From: Lachnospira rogosae
GTDB lineage: Bacteria; Bacillota; Clostridia; Lachnospirales; Lachnospiraceae
Length of the DNA: 64,000 nucleotides
Reading direction: 5' to 3'
NCBI RefSeq assembly: GCF_040096455.1
Contig: NZ_JBBMER010000001.1
Coordinates: forward strand, 372,001-436,000
The notes under the pieces: generated by a model
Told to the model about the DNA's origin: nothing
Databases searched by the model: none
Seen by the model: the letters and a program-made list of their open reading frames with translations, nothing else
In this document: piece by piece, positions 26,757-35,421 of the stretch
How positions within the stretch are numbered: position 1 is the stretch's first letter
How the letters are laid out: every line of letters begins with the position of its first letter
Position numbers and translations under genes: made by a program

Positions 26757-27317
26757 CTATTTAATAAATTTAATATCTTCAAATGGACTAAGCACCATCC
26801 ACGTCTTTCCTATAATATGCTTTCTTTTAACCATTCCTATACTTGAAAAACGGCTATCCTCACTGTTGTTACGATTATCTCCAAGGCAGAAATATTCATC
26901 ATCTCCAAGTTTTACAGGATTAATTGTCATACCTGCTGTTACAATATATGTATCAGTAATATCATTCTCAAGTAATTCTCCATTAATATAAATGTGTCCT
27001 TCTTTAATCTGGACAGTTTCTCCAGGAAGTCCAATAACTCTTTTAACATATAACTTGGAAGAGCCGATAGAATCTGGTTCAAATGCTATGCAGTCAAAAC
27101 GCTTAGGACCTTTTATTGCATATGCAAATTTATTAACAAGCACAGTATCATCGTTATTAATCGAAGGTTCCATAGAACCTCCAAGTATAGTCGTTCTTGT
27201 GCAGCTGAATGAAACAAGCACATAAGCTGTTAATATAACCATTAAAATATCAAATATATATTTTAAAAGGTTAAGTAAAGTAGTATTTTCCTGATATCTT
27301 CTATGATATGAAATCAT
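26757..27317 (-). CDS. lepB: type I signal peptidase
   Basis: The enzyme releases exported proteins by cutting their signal peptides at the outer membrane face. One N-terminal membrane segment lies at about residues 15-38. The serine-lysine dyad is visible: GGSMEPSI (Ser48) and YVKRVIGLPGE (Lys92), followed by the box E region EYFCLGDNRNNSEDSR. At 186 residues it has normal length. The start at MISYHRR follows GGAGGAGAAT. It sits between rplS and rbgA, an order common in clostridia. Confidence 0.95.
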   Translation of the reverse strand: MISYHRRYQENTTLLNLLKYIFDILMVILTAYVLVSFSCTRTTILGGSMEPSINNDDTVLVNKFAYAIKGPKRFDCIAFEPDSIGSSKLYVKRVIGLPGETVQIKEGHIYINGELLENDITDTYIVTAGMTINPVKLGDDEYFCLGDNRNNSEDSRFSSIGMVKRKHIIGKTWMVLSPFEDIKFIK

Positions 27318-27391
27318 ATTCTCCTCCAATCTATGATTTAGTATACAAATATACATTTCTATTCATTATACAAAATACATCTTTATGTGTC

Positions 27392-27441
27392 AAAAAAAGA
27401 ATGTCACCTGTTACTATTAACATAACAAGTGACATTCTTTA
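27392..27441 (-). terminator. intrinsic terminator after rplS
   Basis: Minus-strand AAAGAATGTCACTTGTTA pairs with TAACAGGTGACATTCTTT and runs into U7, a strong terminator 20 bases after the rplS stop. lepB downstream therefore probably needs readthrough or its own promoter. Confidence 0.9.
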
Positions 27442-27458
27442 TAATGAGATAATAATAA

Positions 27459-27806
27459 TTATCTAACTAATTCCTTAACCTTAGCAGCCTTACCTGTTCT
27501 CTGACGTAAGTAGAATAACTTAGCACGTCTAGCTTTACCGCGTCTTACAACTTCAACCTTCTCTACGATAGGTGAATGTAATGGCCAAGTCTTCTCAACA
27601 CCGATACCATTAGAAATCTTTCTAACTGTGAATGTAGAACGAACTCCTGTACCCTGCTTCTTTAAAACAGTTCCTTCAAATACCTGAATTCTTTCACGGT
27701 TTCCTTCCTTAATCTTAGCTGATACTCTAACTGTATCACCTACATTAAATGCTGGTACTTCAGCCTTAAGCTGAGCATCTTCGATGTTCTTAATAATTGT
27801 ATTCAT
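27459..27806 (-). CDS. rplS: 50S ribosomal protein L19
   Basis: L19 sits at the interface of the two ribosomal subunits. The 115-residue sequence is typical: NTIIKNIEDAQLKAEVPAFNVGDTVRV, GVRSTFTVRKISNGIGVEKTWPLHSP and the basic end VRRGKARRAKLFYLRQRTGKAAKVKE. AAGGAGGT precedes the start. Its own promoter and terminator bracket it, so it is a single-gene unit here rather than part of an rpsP-rimM-trmD-rplS operon. Confidence 0.98.
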   Translation of the reverse strand: MNTIIKNIEDAQLKAEVPAFNVGDTVRVSAKIKEGNRERIQVFEGTVLKKQGTGVRSTFTVRKISNGIGVEKTWPLHSPIVEKVEVVRRGKARRAKLFYLRQRTGKAAKVKELVR

Positions 27807-27885
27807 GTGTGACCTCCTTATTATTCCGACGTTCTTAATGTGATATACACAACAGAGGACCATCTCTCTTTTTCACAACTTGATA

Positions 27886-27914
27886 AGGATAACATATATA
27901 CTAATAATATGCAA
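27886..27914 (-). promoter_or_regulatory. promoter of rplS
   Basis: TTGCAT (27909-27914) and TATCCT (27886-27891) with 17-base spacing on the minus strand. The leader of about 75 bases before L19 contains small hairpins (AGAG..CTCT and TGTG..CACA), where a ribosomal-protein leader would sit; I cannot identify one with certainty. Confidence 0.6.
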
Positions 27915-27942
27915 GGCCAAAATTTAATTAATTTATAAAATT

Positions 27943-28590
27943 TTAGTTATCTGACTTGTCATTATCAAACGGACTACCATAAGGTGCGTTATTCACTGAA
28001 CCTGTATAACTGTTACCTGGTTCTTCACTGGCAGAGCTTCCATATGATGAACTGTCATTATTGGCATTGTTAAATACATTATCAGCATAACTGCTATCTG
28101 ATGAGTAATTATCTGTATTACCGCTGTATGAGCTATCAGAAGCTGCATTGTAATTGTTGAATGAATTATTATCAGAATTATAGTTGTTATTGCTGTAACC
28201 GCCATTAAATCCATTATAACCATTGCCGTTGAATGAATCATAATCTGAGATTTTATTGAGCTTATCCTGTGCAATAAGGTAGTTAACTATTCCCAGTCCC
28301 AAAAGCTGTAATACAATAAAAAGAATTTTGGAATTGCTTGAGCCATCTCCTATTCCTCTTGAATTAGCAGCGTAGTCAACTCTGTCACCAAGCTTGTAAG
28401 CCCAGTACCAGCTGTATATTCCACAGGTTACAATTGTTAACAAGAACGCTACCGGACCAGAAGCACTCTCATTATCATTGGCTGCCAGCTTAGAGTCGTC
28501 AGTAAGACATATAAACCAGTAAATGCCAAAAATTCCACAAGTAACAATCGAGAGAATGATGTACATTGCAATGTTTCGTTTCTGAATCAT
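27943..28590 (-). CDS. DUF4234-type membrane protein with low-complexity tail
   Basis: The first 120 residues carry hydrophobic segments with the repeated SIVTCGIFGIYWF / TIVTCGIYSWYWAYKLG pattern that is typical of DUF4234 proteins of unknown function. The remaining 95 residues are an Asn/Ser/Tyr/Gly-rich disordered tail (NGFNGGYSNNNYNSDNNSF and similar). The start at MIQKRN follows GAGGAGG. The gene occupies the place between rimM and rplS where trmD is normally found. An 8-bp inverted repeat GTGGGTTA/TAACCCAC at 28621-28665 lies in its leader. Confidence 0.8.
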   Translation of the reverse strand: MIQKRNIAMYIILSIVTCGIFGIYWFICLTDDSKLAANDNESASGPVAFLLTIVTCGIYSWYWAYKLGDRVDYAANSRGIGDGSSNSKILFIVLQLLGLGIVNYLIAQDKLNKISDYDSFNGNGYNGFNGGYSNNNYNSDNNSFNNYNAASDSSYSGNTDNYSSDSSYADNVFNNANNDSSSYGSSASEEPGNSYTGSVNNAPYGSPFDNDKSDN

Positions 28591-28731
28591 ATAGTGATTC
28601 CTCCTCATATATAAATTATTGTGGGTTACTATATGTATATATTATGTCAATTCATATTAACCCACTTGTGCTTATTGTAGCATATATATCTCAAAAGTAA
28701 AATATGTATTATATTATTAATCAATATACTG

Positions 28732-29247
28732 TTAATTAATATCAAGCAGTCCTTTTAATATATGAACTGTAACTGTCCTGTTAGTCATATCATGGCTTAA
28801 TATACACTGGTCTATTACTGGCAGATAATATATTTTGCCTGTATCAGAAGTAACCTCGTATACGTTGTTAGCTCCTGTTTCAATTACGTCTGTCAGATTG
28901 CCTAATTCTTTACCCTCATCTGTAATTACACGAAGTCCTATTAAATCACATATAAAATATTCGCCTGGTTCACATTTTACTGCATTATCACGTGTTACGA
29001 GCAGATCACATTTTGTATAGATTTCAATATCATTAATGTTGTCAAATTCTTTAAATTTCACAATTACATACTGTTTAAAGAACTTTACTGACTGCACTGT
29101 AACATTGACATTGCCACGCTTGCCCGCTATTATACATTCCTTTAATTTCTTAAATCTGTCAGGGTCATCTGTTGTAGGGAATACCTTAACTTCCCCTCTT
29201 ATTCCGTGTGTCGATGTTATAACACCAACTCTTAATAAATCTTGCAT
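28732..29247 (-). CDS. rimM: 16S rRNA processing protein RimM
   Basis: RimM helps maturation of the 30S head and binds S19. The N-terminal RimM barrel (LLRVGVITSTHGIRGEVKVFPTTDDPDRF) is followed by a PRC-barrel C-terminal domain (YFICDLIGLRVITDEGKELGNLTDVIETGANNVYEV, YYLPVIDQCI). The length of 171 residues is normal. It begins 24 bases after yhaN and is probably co-transcribed with the yhaO-yhaN nuclease pair rather than with rpsP-khpA, which end in a terminator. Confidence 0.96.
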   Translation of the reverse strand: MQDLLRVGVITSTHGIRGEVKVFPTTDDPDRFKKLKECIIAGKRGNVNVTVQSVKFFKQYVIVKFKEFDNINDIEIYTKCDLLVTRDNAVKCEPGEYFICDLIGLRVITDEGKELGNLTDVIETGANNVYEVTSDTGKIYYLPVIDQCILSHDMTNRTVTVHILKGLLDIN

Positions 29248-29271
29248 ATACACCTCTTAAATCGTAATTAT

Positions 29272-31650
29272 TCATTTCATAGTTCTGCTGTTATGACAGG
29301 TAAAATATAATATCTGATACTTCTTCGCAAGCTTTTCAATCAGCCTGTGTGCATTATTAATAGAAAATGTATCCATATTTACAAATGGATCGTCCAATAT
29401 TATAAACGGTTTTTTATCTTTATACATTGAATCAATAAATGCAAAACGCATACATATTCCAGCCAAATCCTTACAGCCTGAACTTAAGAACCTAATCTCC
29501 CTGTACTGCCCAGCTTCATTCTTTAAAAGATTATTATGTATATCAAAACTATACATATTGCTGTCTGTATTATCAGACACAATATCAAAATACTCTTTAA
29601 ACTTAGCATTTACAGGTGCCTGATACTTCTTTGCATATGAAATCCTTGCTTTTTCAAGATAATCTTTAGCTTTTAACAGATTATTATAGTTGGCAAGGAG
29701 TGTTTCATAGTCTGCTTCAAGTCCATTTAACTGACTCTCATACGAACTCAGCTCATCAAGCTCATTTTCCTTGGAATTAAGCCTGCTGTTATATTCGTTA
29801 ATAGTATTACTGCACAATTCCATACCAGACCTTATATTATTAAGCTGTGCATTAAGTTCAGTAATATCATAATCAGGCATATCATCTAGTTCACGAAGCA
29901 TACTTAACTGCTGTTCATAATTAACATTATTCTGCCTGAAACGCTTAAATGCATTGTCAGCATCCATATAAGACTTTCTGTACTGTTCAATATAATTAAT
30001 CCGTTGTCTTATACTGTTAAGCTTTGATATACATTCATTAATAGCATTATCAAAGCCCTGAATATCAGGTATTGCGGTATGTTCCATATAATCAGACATA
30101 AATGTATTAATACTTCCAATTATAGCTGTTACATTATACTCTTTCAACCTTTTATTATATTTAAGTTCTCTGTCCCTAAGCATTGAAAGTTCTTTCTTCT
30201 GCTGGCTTAACTGCATAAGTTCATAATATGTATCATCAATATTATGTTCTGGCACTATCGCTGATATCCATTCATCAATATCGTGCTGAAGCTTGTTATA
30301 CTGTTTAGTAAGAGTATCCAGCTTTTCTTTTATAATATCATATTGTTCATTACGGATATTATAGGTACGCATATTATTCTTGTATCGGTCTTTGTTAACA
30401 AGACCATAAGCAATACCTCCCATTATACATACAATACCAAGTAAAAAAGTAATAACTGCCAGCGAAGGAATTATAATACCTGCAGCAATTAATATAATTC
30501 CAATAATAGCTGCCGCAATAGTAATAGCAGGCGAAGATTTCTTCGGCTTATCATATACAGCTTCATAATTAGCAGTAAGGTGTGCTCTTGTATCTTTAAT
30601 ATCCTGATATAGTGAAGACATTTTATTATATGCTTTCATATAATAATCAATCTCTTTGTCTGTAACATTAGAAAGTTTCTCTTCAAGGCTGTCAAGACGT
30701 TCTTTTTCTGACGAACTCAACTCAATGTGCTTTAACTGGATGGATATTTTATTAAGCTCATCTAAGTTGCTGAACTGTATACTTAACTTTTCAACAGACG
30801 GAAGTTTGCTATATTCTTCCTCATACTGCTTATAAGCTGTATAGCGTTCTGCAAGCTGCGAATTATATATATCATATTGTTCTTTAAAGGCTAAAAGATC
30901 TTTCCGTCTGGAAGCTTTATCAAGAATATCTGAAACAGACGTCTGCTCTTTATCAAGCCTGTTATATTCCTTCTTCTGTTCAGTGATTAATGAAATTGTC
31001 TGTTGTAGTGCCTGTTCAAGCTCATTCTTTCCCATAAGCTTTGCCTTAAGCCGTTCAATATCCTCTTTCATCTTGTAAAGCTGCCCGGTCTTTCTTTTGG
31101 GACTAAGCGAATTAATCTTATCATTCATATGTCCGATTACTTCATCATAATTATTAACATCTACATCATCTACGGCGTCACAGCCAAGAAGTGCCGCTAT
31201 ATCGCCTGTACTGCCGCTTTCACAATTATTCTGAAAAATGTAAGCTGTTTTTTCAAAAGAATCACTGTCAATTTCAAATATCTCTTTACCAATATCAGAA
31301 GTATAATCAAATGAATCTAATTTCGTTATAGTATCTACAAGCTTAAAGGTATCGTCCTTATCTTTAGCTTCAAAGGTACGGTATATTGTATACTGCTTAT
31401 TATCAATCTCAAATGCAAGACTTCCACCATATAAGCCGCCCTGCCAAGGCTTAAACCGCCTTTTTTCATTAACATAATCATCTCTTTTACTGGTGTTATC
31501 AAAACCAAAAAACATAACCTTGATAAATGCTGCAAGCGTACTTTTACCCCAGCCATTTTCTTCTACAATCTGATTAATGCCATCTTCAAATACATAGTCA
31601 AAATTATTAAATTGTCCAAAATTATCAATATGTAAACTGATTAATTTCAT
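29272..31650 (-). CDS. yhaN: YhaN-type SMC-like ATPase
   Basis: A Rad50/SbcC-like ATPase paired with a nuclease. The N-terminal half-site has HIDNFGQFNNF and the Walker A NGWGKST; the C-terminal part has LSSGCKDLAGICMRFAF (signature) and FIILDDPFVNMD (Walker B). Long coiled coils lie between, and the middle contains a hydrophobic pair of segments near residues 375-420 (IGIILIAAGIIIPSL), as YhaN proteins do, instead of an SbcC zinc hook; this suggests attachment to the membrane. The stop-start overlap with yhaO is four bases. I infer DNA-end processing or repair. Confidence 0.85.
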   Translation of the reverse strand: MKLISLHIDNFGQFNNFDYVFEDGINQIVEENGWGKSTLAAFIKVMFFGFDNTSKRDDYVNEKRRFKPWQGGLYGGSLAFEIDNKQYTIYRTFEAKDKDDTFKLVDTITKLDSFDYTSDIGKEIFEIDSDSFEKTAYIFQNNCESGSTGDIAALLGCDAVDDVDVNNYDEVIGHMNDKINSLSPKRKTGQLYKMKEDIERLKAKLMGKNELEQALQQTISLITEQKKEYNRLDKEQTSVSDILDKASRRKDLLAFKEQYDIYNSQLAERYTAYKQYEEEYSKLPSVEKLSIQFSNLDELNKISIQLKHIELSSSEKERLDSLEEKLSNVTDKEIDYYMKAYNKMSSLYQDIKDTRAHLTANYEAVYDKPKKSSPAITIAAAIIGIILIAAGIIIPSLAVITFLLGIVCIMGGIAYGLVNKDRYKNNMRTYNIRNEQYDIIKEKLDTLTKQYNKLQHDIDEWISAIVPEHNIDDTYYELMQLSQQKKELSMLRDRELKYNKRLKEYNVTAIIGSINTFMSDYMEHTAIPDIQGFDNAINECISKLNSIRQRINYIEQYRKSYMDADNAFKRFRQNNVNYEQQLSMLRELDDMPDYDITELNAQLNNIRSGMELCSNTINEYNSRLNSKENELDELSSYESQLNGLEADYETLLANYNNLLKAKDYLEKARISYAKKYQAPVNAKFKEYFDIVSDNTDSNMYSFDIHNNLLKNEAGQYREIRFLSSGCKDLAGICMRFAFIDSMYKDKKPFIILDDPFVNMDTFSINNAHRLIEKLAKKYQILYFTCHNSRTMK

Positions 31651-32756
31651 ATAAATTCCTCTCCTGATAACGCATCAATGCCTATCTTTATTATTGAAGC
31701 TTTCGTAATATCATCAAGTGTATCGTCACTTTCTACCAGTCTTACAAACTCCCCTTTTAATGACTTGTCATACTGGTATGAGCTGTAATCTACTTTTATT
31801 GAAGTATGGTCATATAATTTAAAATAATAATAGTCATTCTTAAAATTCTCAGTAATATATGTAAGGTTCTTCTCTGCGTTAATATCAATCTGTCCTGTAA
31901 GCACAACTTTGATAAGGCTTGCAGACGCATAATCTTTCTTATAAAGAACCTCTCTTACTTTTTCTGCCATCTCTACTGAATTCATACATTCAGATATATC
32001 AACATCTTCTTCATACAAATTCCTGTAGGAAACACTGATAAATTCATTACCTACAAGCTTGTTATCCTTAATATCAAGAAGTACAAAACCGTGTTCACCA
32101 CATTCATCAAAGCCTCGTCCTTCAAGGCATCCTGGATAACAATATACTCCCCTTGAATCAAGCTGTTCCATCTTGTATGAATGGATATGTCCCAGTGCGA
32201 GATAATCAATTGCCTTATTCTTAAGTTCCTTTAATGAAATTACCTCAGTCTTATCCTTTGACGATGACATAGCTTCCTGTCCGTGCAAAGTAACAATATT
32301 ATAATTATTACTGTCAAGTACAAGTGAGTTATATATAACATTGGAATTATCTGCTGTTAATTCCACACCATTAATAGTAATTACTGAATTATCCTCTGGT
32401 GCTTCAATCTTATATGAAGTCCAGCTGTCATTAAACATCTTAATATTATCCGGTATTGTATCACAATCTATAAAAAGACTTTCTGCATCGTGATTACCTC
32501 TTAGATAATAAAATGTTATATCTGGATTGTTATTAATTGCAGACAGAAAAACATTTCTTGCATTAGCTGATATATTCTTCTTGTCATACAAATCCCCTGC
32601 AATAATAACAGCCTTCACAGAGTTATCTTTAGCATAAGCAATCATTCTCTCAAATGTAGCAAGAAGCTCAGCTTTTCTCTGCTTAGCCTGTTCCCTGCTT
32701 AGATTGCTTGTCATATTAGAATCAAGGTGCAAGTCTGCACAATGTATTATCTTCAT
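31647..32756 (-). CDS. yhaO: YhaO-type (SbcD-like) metallophosphoesterase nuclease
   Basis: An Mre11/SbcD-like calcineurin-fold nuclease. The metal-binding motifs are in order: HCADLHLDS, IAGDLYDKKN, YLRGNHDAES, TLHGQEA and LGHIHSYKM. The C-terminal 120 residues are the YhaO-type cap. Length 369 residues. It is upstream of and overlapping yhaN, the usual yhaO-yhaN order. In this window the pair is inserted between khpA and rimM, which are normally neighbours. Confidence 0.88.
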   Translation of the reverse strand: MKIIHCADLHLDSNMTSNLSREQAKQRKAELLATFERMIAYAKDNSVKAVIIAGDLYDKKNISANARNVFLSAINNNPDITFYYLRGNHDAESLFIDCDTIPDNIKMFNDSWTSYKIEAPEDNSVITINGVELTADNSNVIYNSLVLDSNNYNIVTLHGQEAMSSSKDKTEVISLKELKNKAIDYLALGHIHSYKMEQLDSRGVYCYPGCLEGRGFDECGEHGFVLLDIKDNKLVGNEFISVSYRNLYEEDVDISECMNSVEMAEKVREVLYKKDYASASLIKVVLTGQIDINAEKNLTYITENFKNDYYYFKLYDHTSIKVDYSSYQYDKSLKGEFVRLVESDDTLDDITKASIIKIGIDALSGEEFI

Positions 32757-32923
32757 AATGCTTCCCCACTTTTATCTTACTTAATTAATCTATATAATAA
32801 TGCTGCAGCAATAATCTTATTATCCTGCGATTAATTATTTTATAATTATTGGCATTATATAATCATCAATTACATATATAATACACTATGTCGAACATAT
32901 TTTCTATTGGTAAATATATACAA

Positions 32924-32960
32924 AATAAGCCATTATGCTTATACATTAAGCATAATGGCT
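32924..32960 (-). terminator. terminator after khpA
   Basis: A perfect 14-bp stem (AGCCATTATGCTTA with its complement) and a five-base loop, followed on the minus strand by UUAUUUU. It ends the ylxM-ffh-rpsP-khpA transcript just after khpA and separates it from yhaO-yhaN-rimM. Confidence 0.9.
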
Positions 32961-32973
32961 CATTAACAGTGCA

Positions 32974-33204
32974 TTAATTGTCTATCTCTACAATAACCTT
33001 TTTGTCGGTATTCGATGCGGCTGCAGATACAACAGCTCTAATAGACTTTGCAATTCTTCCGGATTTACCGATTACCTTACCAATATCTGAGGAAGCAACC
33101 TTTAAATTTACGATAATTGCTTTATCTTTCTGTGTTTCTGTTACTACAACCTCATCCGGATTATCAACTAGTGCTTTAGCGATAACTTCCACTAACTGTT
33201 TCAT
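32974..33204 (-). CDS. khpA: KH-domain RNA-binding protein KhpA
   Basis: A 76-residue single KH domain that works with KhpB in cell-envelope and division gene control in Gram-positive bacteria. VIGKSGRIAKSIRAVV contains the GxxG RNA-binding loop. It begins 21 bases after the rpsP stop, its usual partner. A terminator follows at once. Confidence 0.95.
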   Translation of the reverse strand: MKQLVEVIAKALVDNPDEVVVTETQKDKAIIVNLKVASSDIGKVIGKSGRIAKSIRAVVSAAASNTDKKVIVEIDN

Positions 33205-33225
33205 AGCTAAATACCTCCACTAGTC

Positions 33226-33471
33226 TTATTTTTCGATACCTGCCATCTTGAAAAGCTTTCCAACTACTTCTGTAGGCTGAGCTCCGTTTGATAACCACTT
33301 CTTAGCAAGTTCAGCATCAATGTTAAGCTTGCATGGATCGTAATTAGGATCATAAGTACCGATTTCTTCAATAAATCTACCATTTCTTGGAGATCTTGAA
33401 TCTGCTACGATAATTCTATAGAAAGGAGACTTCTTCTCACCTAATCTCTTTAATCTGATCTTTACTGCCAT
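33226..33471 (-). CDS. rpsP: 30S ribosomal protein S16
   Basis: The 81-residue protein starts VKIRLKRLGEKKSPFYRIIVADSRSPRNGRFIEEIGTY-like, the S16 signature, and continues with GAQPTEVVGKLFK. It lies between ffh and khpA; the spacing of 35 bases to ffh suggests co-transcription. S16 helps early 30S assembly. Confidence 0.97.
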   Translation of the reverse strand: MAVKIRLKRLGEKKSPFYRIIVADSRSPRNGRFIEEIGTYDPNYDPCKLNIDAELAKKWLSNGAQPTEVVGKLFKMAGIEK

Positions 33472-33506
33472 TATTGTTTCACCTCCTGTAATTAATTATA
33501 TCTATG

Positions 33507-34862
33507 TTAAAAAGGCAACTTAAAACGTCCCTTTTTAGCACCTTTCATCATACCAGGCATCTGTTTCATCATCTTCTTCATCTGCTCAAACTGTTTAACA
33601 AGCCTGTTTACTTCGCTGATATCAACACCAGCTCCTCGTGCTATTCTGTTCTTTCTTGATGGATTAAGAATATCTGGATTCTTACGTTCCTTAGCAGTCA
33701 TAGAATGTATGATTGCTTCTGTACGCTTAAGATTAGCTTCTGCCTCATCTTCATCTGGCATCTGGATATTCTTCATATTACCGCCAAGTCCCATACCTGG
33801 AAGCATACTCATAATAGAACCTATACCACCCATATTACGAATCTGTCCCATATATTCAAGGAAATCGTCAAAATCAAATTCAGCTTTTTTAATCTTAGCT
33901 TCCATCTCTTTGGCTTTATCTGCATCAATCTGTGCCTCAGCCTTCTCAATGAGTGTAAGAACATCACCCATTCCAAGAATTCTTGATGCCATACGATCAG
34001 GATAGAACTGTTCAAGGTCTGACAGTTTCTCTCCCATACCAACATAAAGAATAGGCTTACCTGTGACAGCCTTAATTGAAAGTGCTGCACCACCTCTTGT
34101 ATCACCATCTAACTTAGTAAGGATAACTCCGTCAATTCCAACCTTTTCATTAAATGAAGATGCTACATTTACCGCATCCTGTCCAGTCATAGAATCAACA
34201 ACAAGAATAGTCTGGTCAACATTAACCTCACTCTTTATATTAATAAGCTCATCCATCATATTCTCATCAATATGAAGTCGTCCGGCTGTATCAAGAATTA
34301 CTATGTTGTAATTATTCTCCTTGGCGTGTGCTATCGAAGCCTTAGCAATATCTACAGGGTTATGTCCTGTTCCCATAGAAAATACTTCAACGCCCTGCTT
34401 ATTACCATTGATAGTAAGCTGTTCTATAGCTGCTGGTCTGTATACATCACAAGCTACGAGCAAAGGCTTCTTGCCCTTGGCTTTGAACTTTCCTGCAAGC
34501 TTGGCTGTAGTAGTTGTCTTACCAGCACCCTGAAGACCCGCCATCATAATGACAGTAATTTCATTCCCCGGCTTAATAGCAATCTCTGTTGTCTCAGAGC
34601 CCATAAGGGAAATCATCTCTTCATTAACTATCTTAATAACCATCTGTCCCGGTGTAAGACTTGACATAACATCCTGACCAATCGCACGTTCTTCTACTGA
34701 CTTAATAAAGTTCTTAACAACCTTAAAATTAACATCAGCTTCTAACAGTGCCATCTTAACCTCTTTAAGTGCTGCCTTTACGTCAGCTTCAGAAAGGCGT
34801 CCTTTGCCGCGAAGATTCTTAAATATGTTTTGAAGTTTATCTGAAAGACTGTCAAATGCCAT
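33507..34862 (-). CDS. ffh: signal recognition particle protein Ffh
   Basis: Ffh binds SRP RNA and signal sequences of membrane proteins. The NG domain holds GLQGAGKTTTTAKLAGK (G1), DTAGRLHID (G3) and TKLDGDTRGG (G4/5); the methionine-rich M domain follows (MKKMMKQMPGMMKG, and LPGMGLGGNMKN), with the RNA-binding SxRIARGAG. The length of 451 residues is normal. Its receptor FtsY is encoded at 38942. It follows ylxM by 21 bases, the standard ylxM-ffh pair. Confidence 0.98.
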   Translation of the reverse strand: MAFDSLSDKLQNIFKNLRGKGRLSEADVKAALKEVKMALLEADVNFKVVKNFIKSVEERAIGQDVMSSLTPGQMVIKIVNEEMISLMGSETTEIAIKPGNEITVIMMAGLQGAGKTTTTAKLAGKFKAKGKKPLLVACDVYRPAAIEQLTINGNKQGVEVFSMGTGHNPVDIAKASIAHAKENNYNIVILDTAGRLHIDENMMDELINIKSEVNVDQTILVVDSMTGQDAVNVASSFNEKVGIDGVILTKLDGDTRGGAALSIKAVTGKPILYVGMGEKLSDLEQFYPDRMASRILGMGDVLTLIEKAEAQIDADKAKEMEAKIKKAEFDFDDFLEYMGQIRNMGGIGSIMSMLPGMGLGGNMKNIQMPDEDEAEANLKRTEAIIHSMTAKERKNPDILNPSRKNRIARGAGVDISEVNRLVKQFEQMKKMMKQMPGMMKGAKKGRFKLPF

Positions 34863-34882
34863 TATGTATCCTCCTAAAATGT

Positions 34883-35227
34883 TTAATAATCTTCGATAAT
34901 TTCGTTAGACAGGTCTTTGATCTCTAATATCAGCTTCATATCTGGTGAAGCAATATAAGAATCAACAAGCTCGTCTATCTTGGTTACTTTGGCTTTAGTA
35001 TCCATAAATTTCTCAATAAGATGAAGCTTAGACTCATATCCTTCTAATGTATTGGATACCCTCTTGATAAGGTCGTGAACACCCTGTCTTGATATATTAT
35101 ATTCATCAGCAATCTCACTTAAAGATAAATCGTTAAATACGGCATCTTCATATACATTGCGCTGATGTTCATTAAGCAGTTCGCCATAAAAATCATATAA
35201 TAATGTCTGTTCTACAATACGTTCCAC
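34883..35227 (-). CDS. ylxM: YlxM (UPF0122) helix-turn-helix protein, SRP pathway modulator
   Basis: A 114-residue protein that modulates Ffh/FtsY interaction in streptococci. The sigma-like helix-turn-helix is visible: LTLLYDFYGELLNEHQRNVYEDAVFND-type region and LSLSEIADEYNISRQGVHDLIKRVSNTLE. The start is GTG with AAGGTG in front. It leads the ffh-rpsP-khpA run and has a strong promoter of its own. Confidence 0.93.
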   Translation of the reverse strand: MERIVEQTLLYDFYGELLNEHQRNVYEDAVFNDLSLSEIADEYNISRQGVHDLIKRVSNTLEGYESKLHLIEKFMDTKAKVTKIDELVDSYIASPDMKLILEIKDLSNEIIEDY

Positions 35228-35272
35228 AACACACCTTAACTTTCTGGTTCAAATGATTTATAAGCCTTGAGT

Positions 35273-35301
35273 ATAATATCATAGCAAATAAAAAGTGTCA
35301 A
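35273..35301 (-). promoter_or_regulatory. consensus promoter of ylxM-ffh-rpsP-khpA
   Basis: TTGACA (35296-35301) and TATTAT (35273-35278) are 17 bases apart on the minus strand, giving a start near 35266 and a leader of about 40 bases. The -35 box lies inside the stem of the terminator of the upstream gene. Confidence 0.85.
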
Positions 35302-35323
35302 GCTTTTTTACTTGACACTTTTT
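35290..35323 (-). terminator. terminator of the beta-helix lipoprotein gene
   Basis: A perfect 13-bp stem (AAAAAGTGTCAAG / CTTGACACTTTTT) with an eight-base loop and U run lies about 100 bases after the lipoprotein stop. Its second arm supplies the -35 box of the following ylxM promoter. Confidence 0.85.
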
Positions 35324-35421
35324 AATATTTTTTGATTTAATTTTTAAACCACAAAACACCTTGGTTATTCATGTTAAAACATATTTACTATTTATCTGGT
35401 TATTTACTATTTATCCGGATA

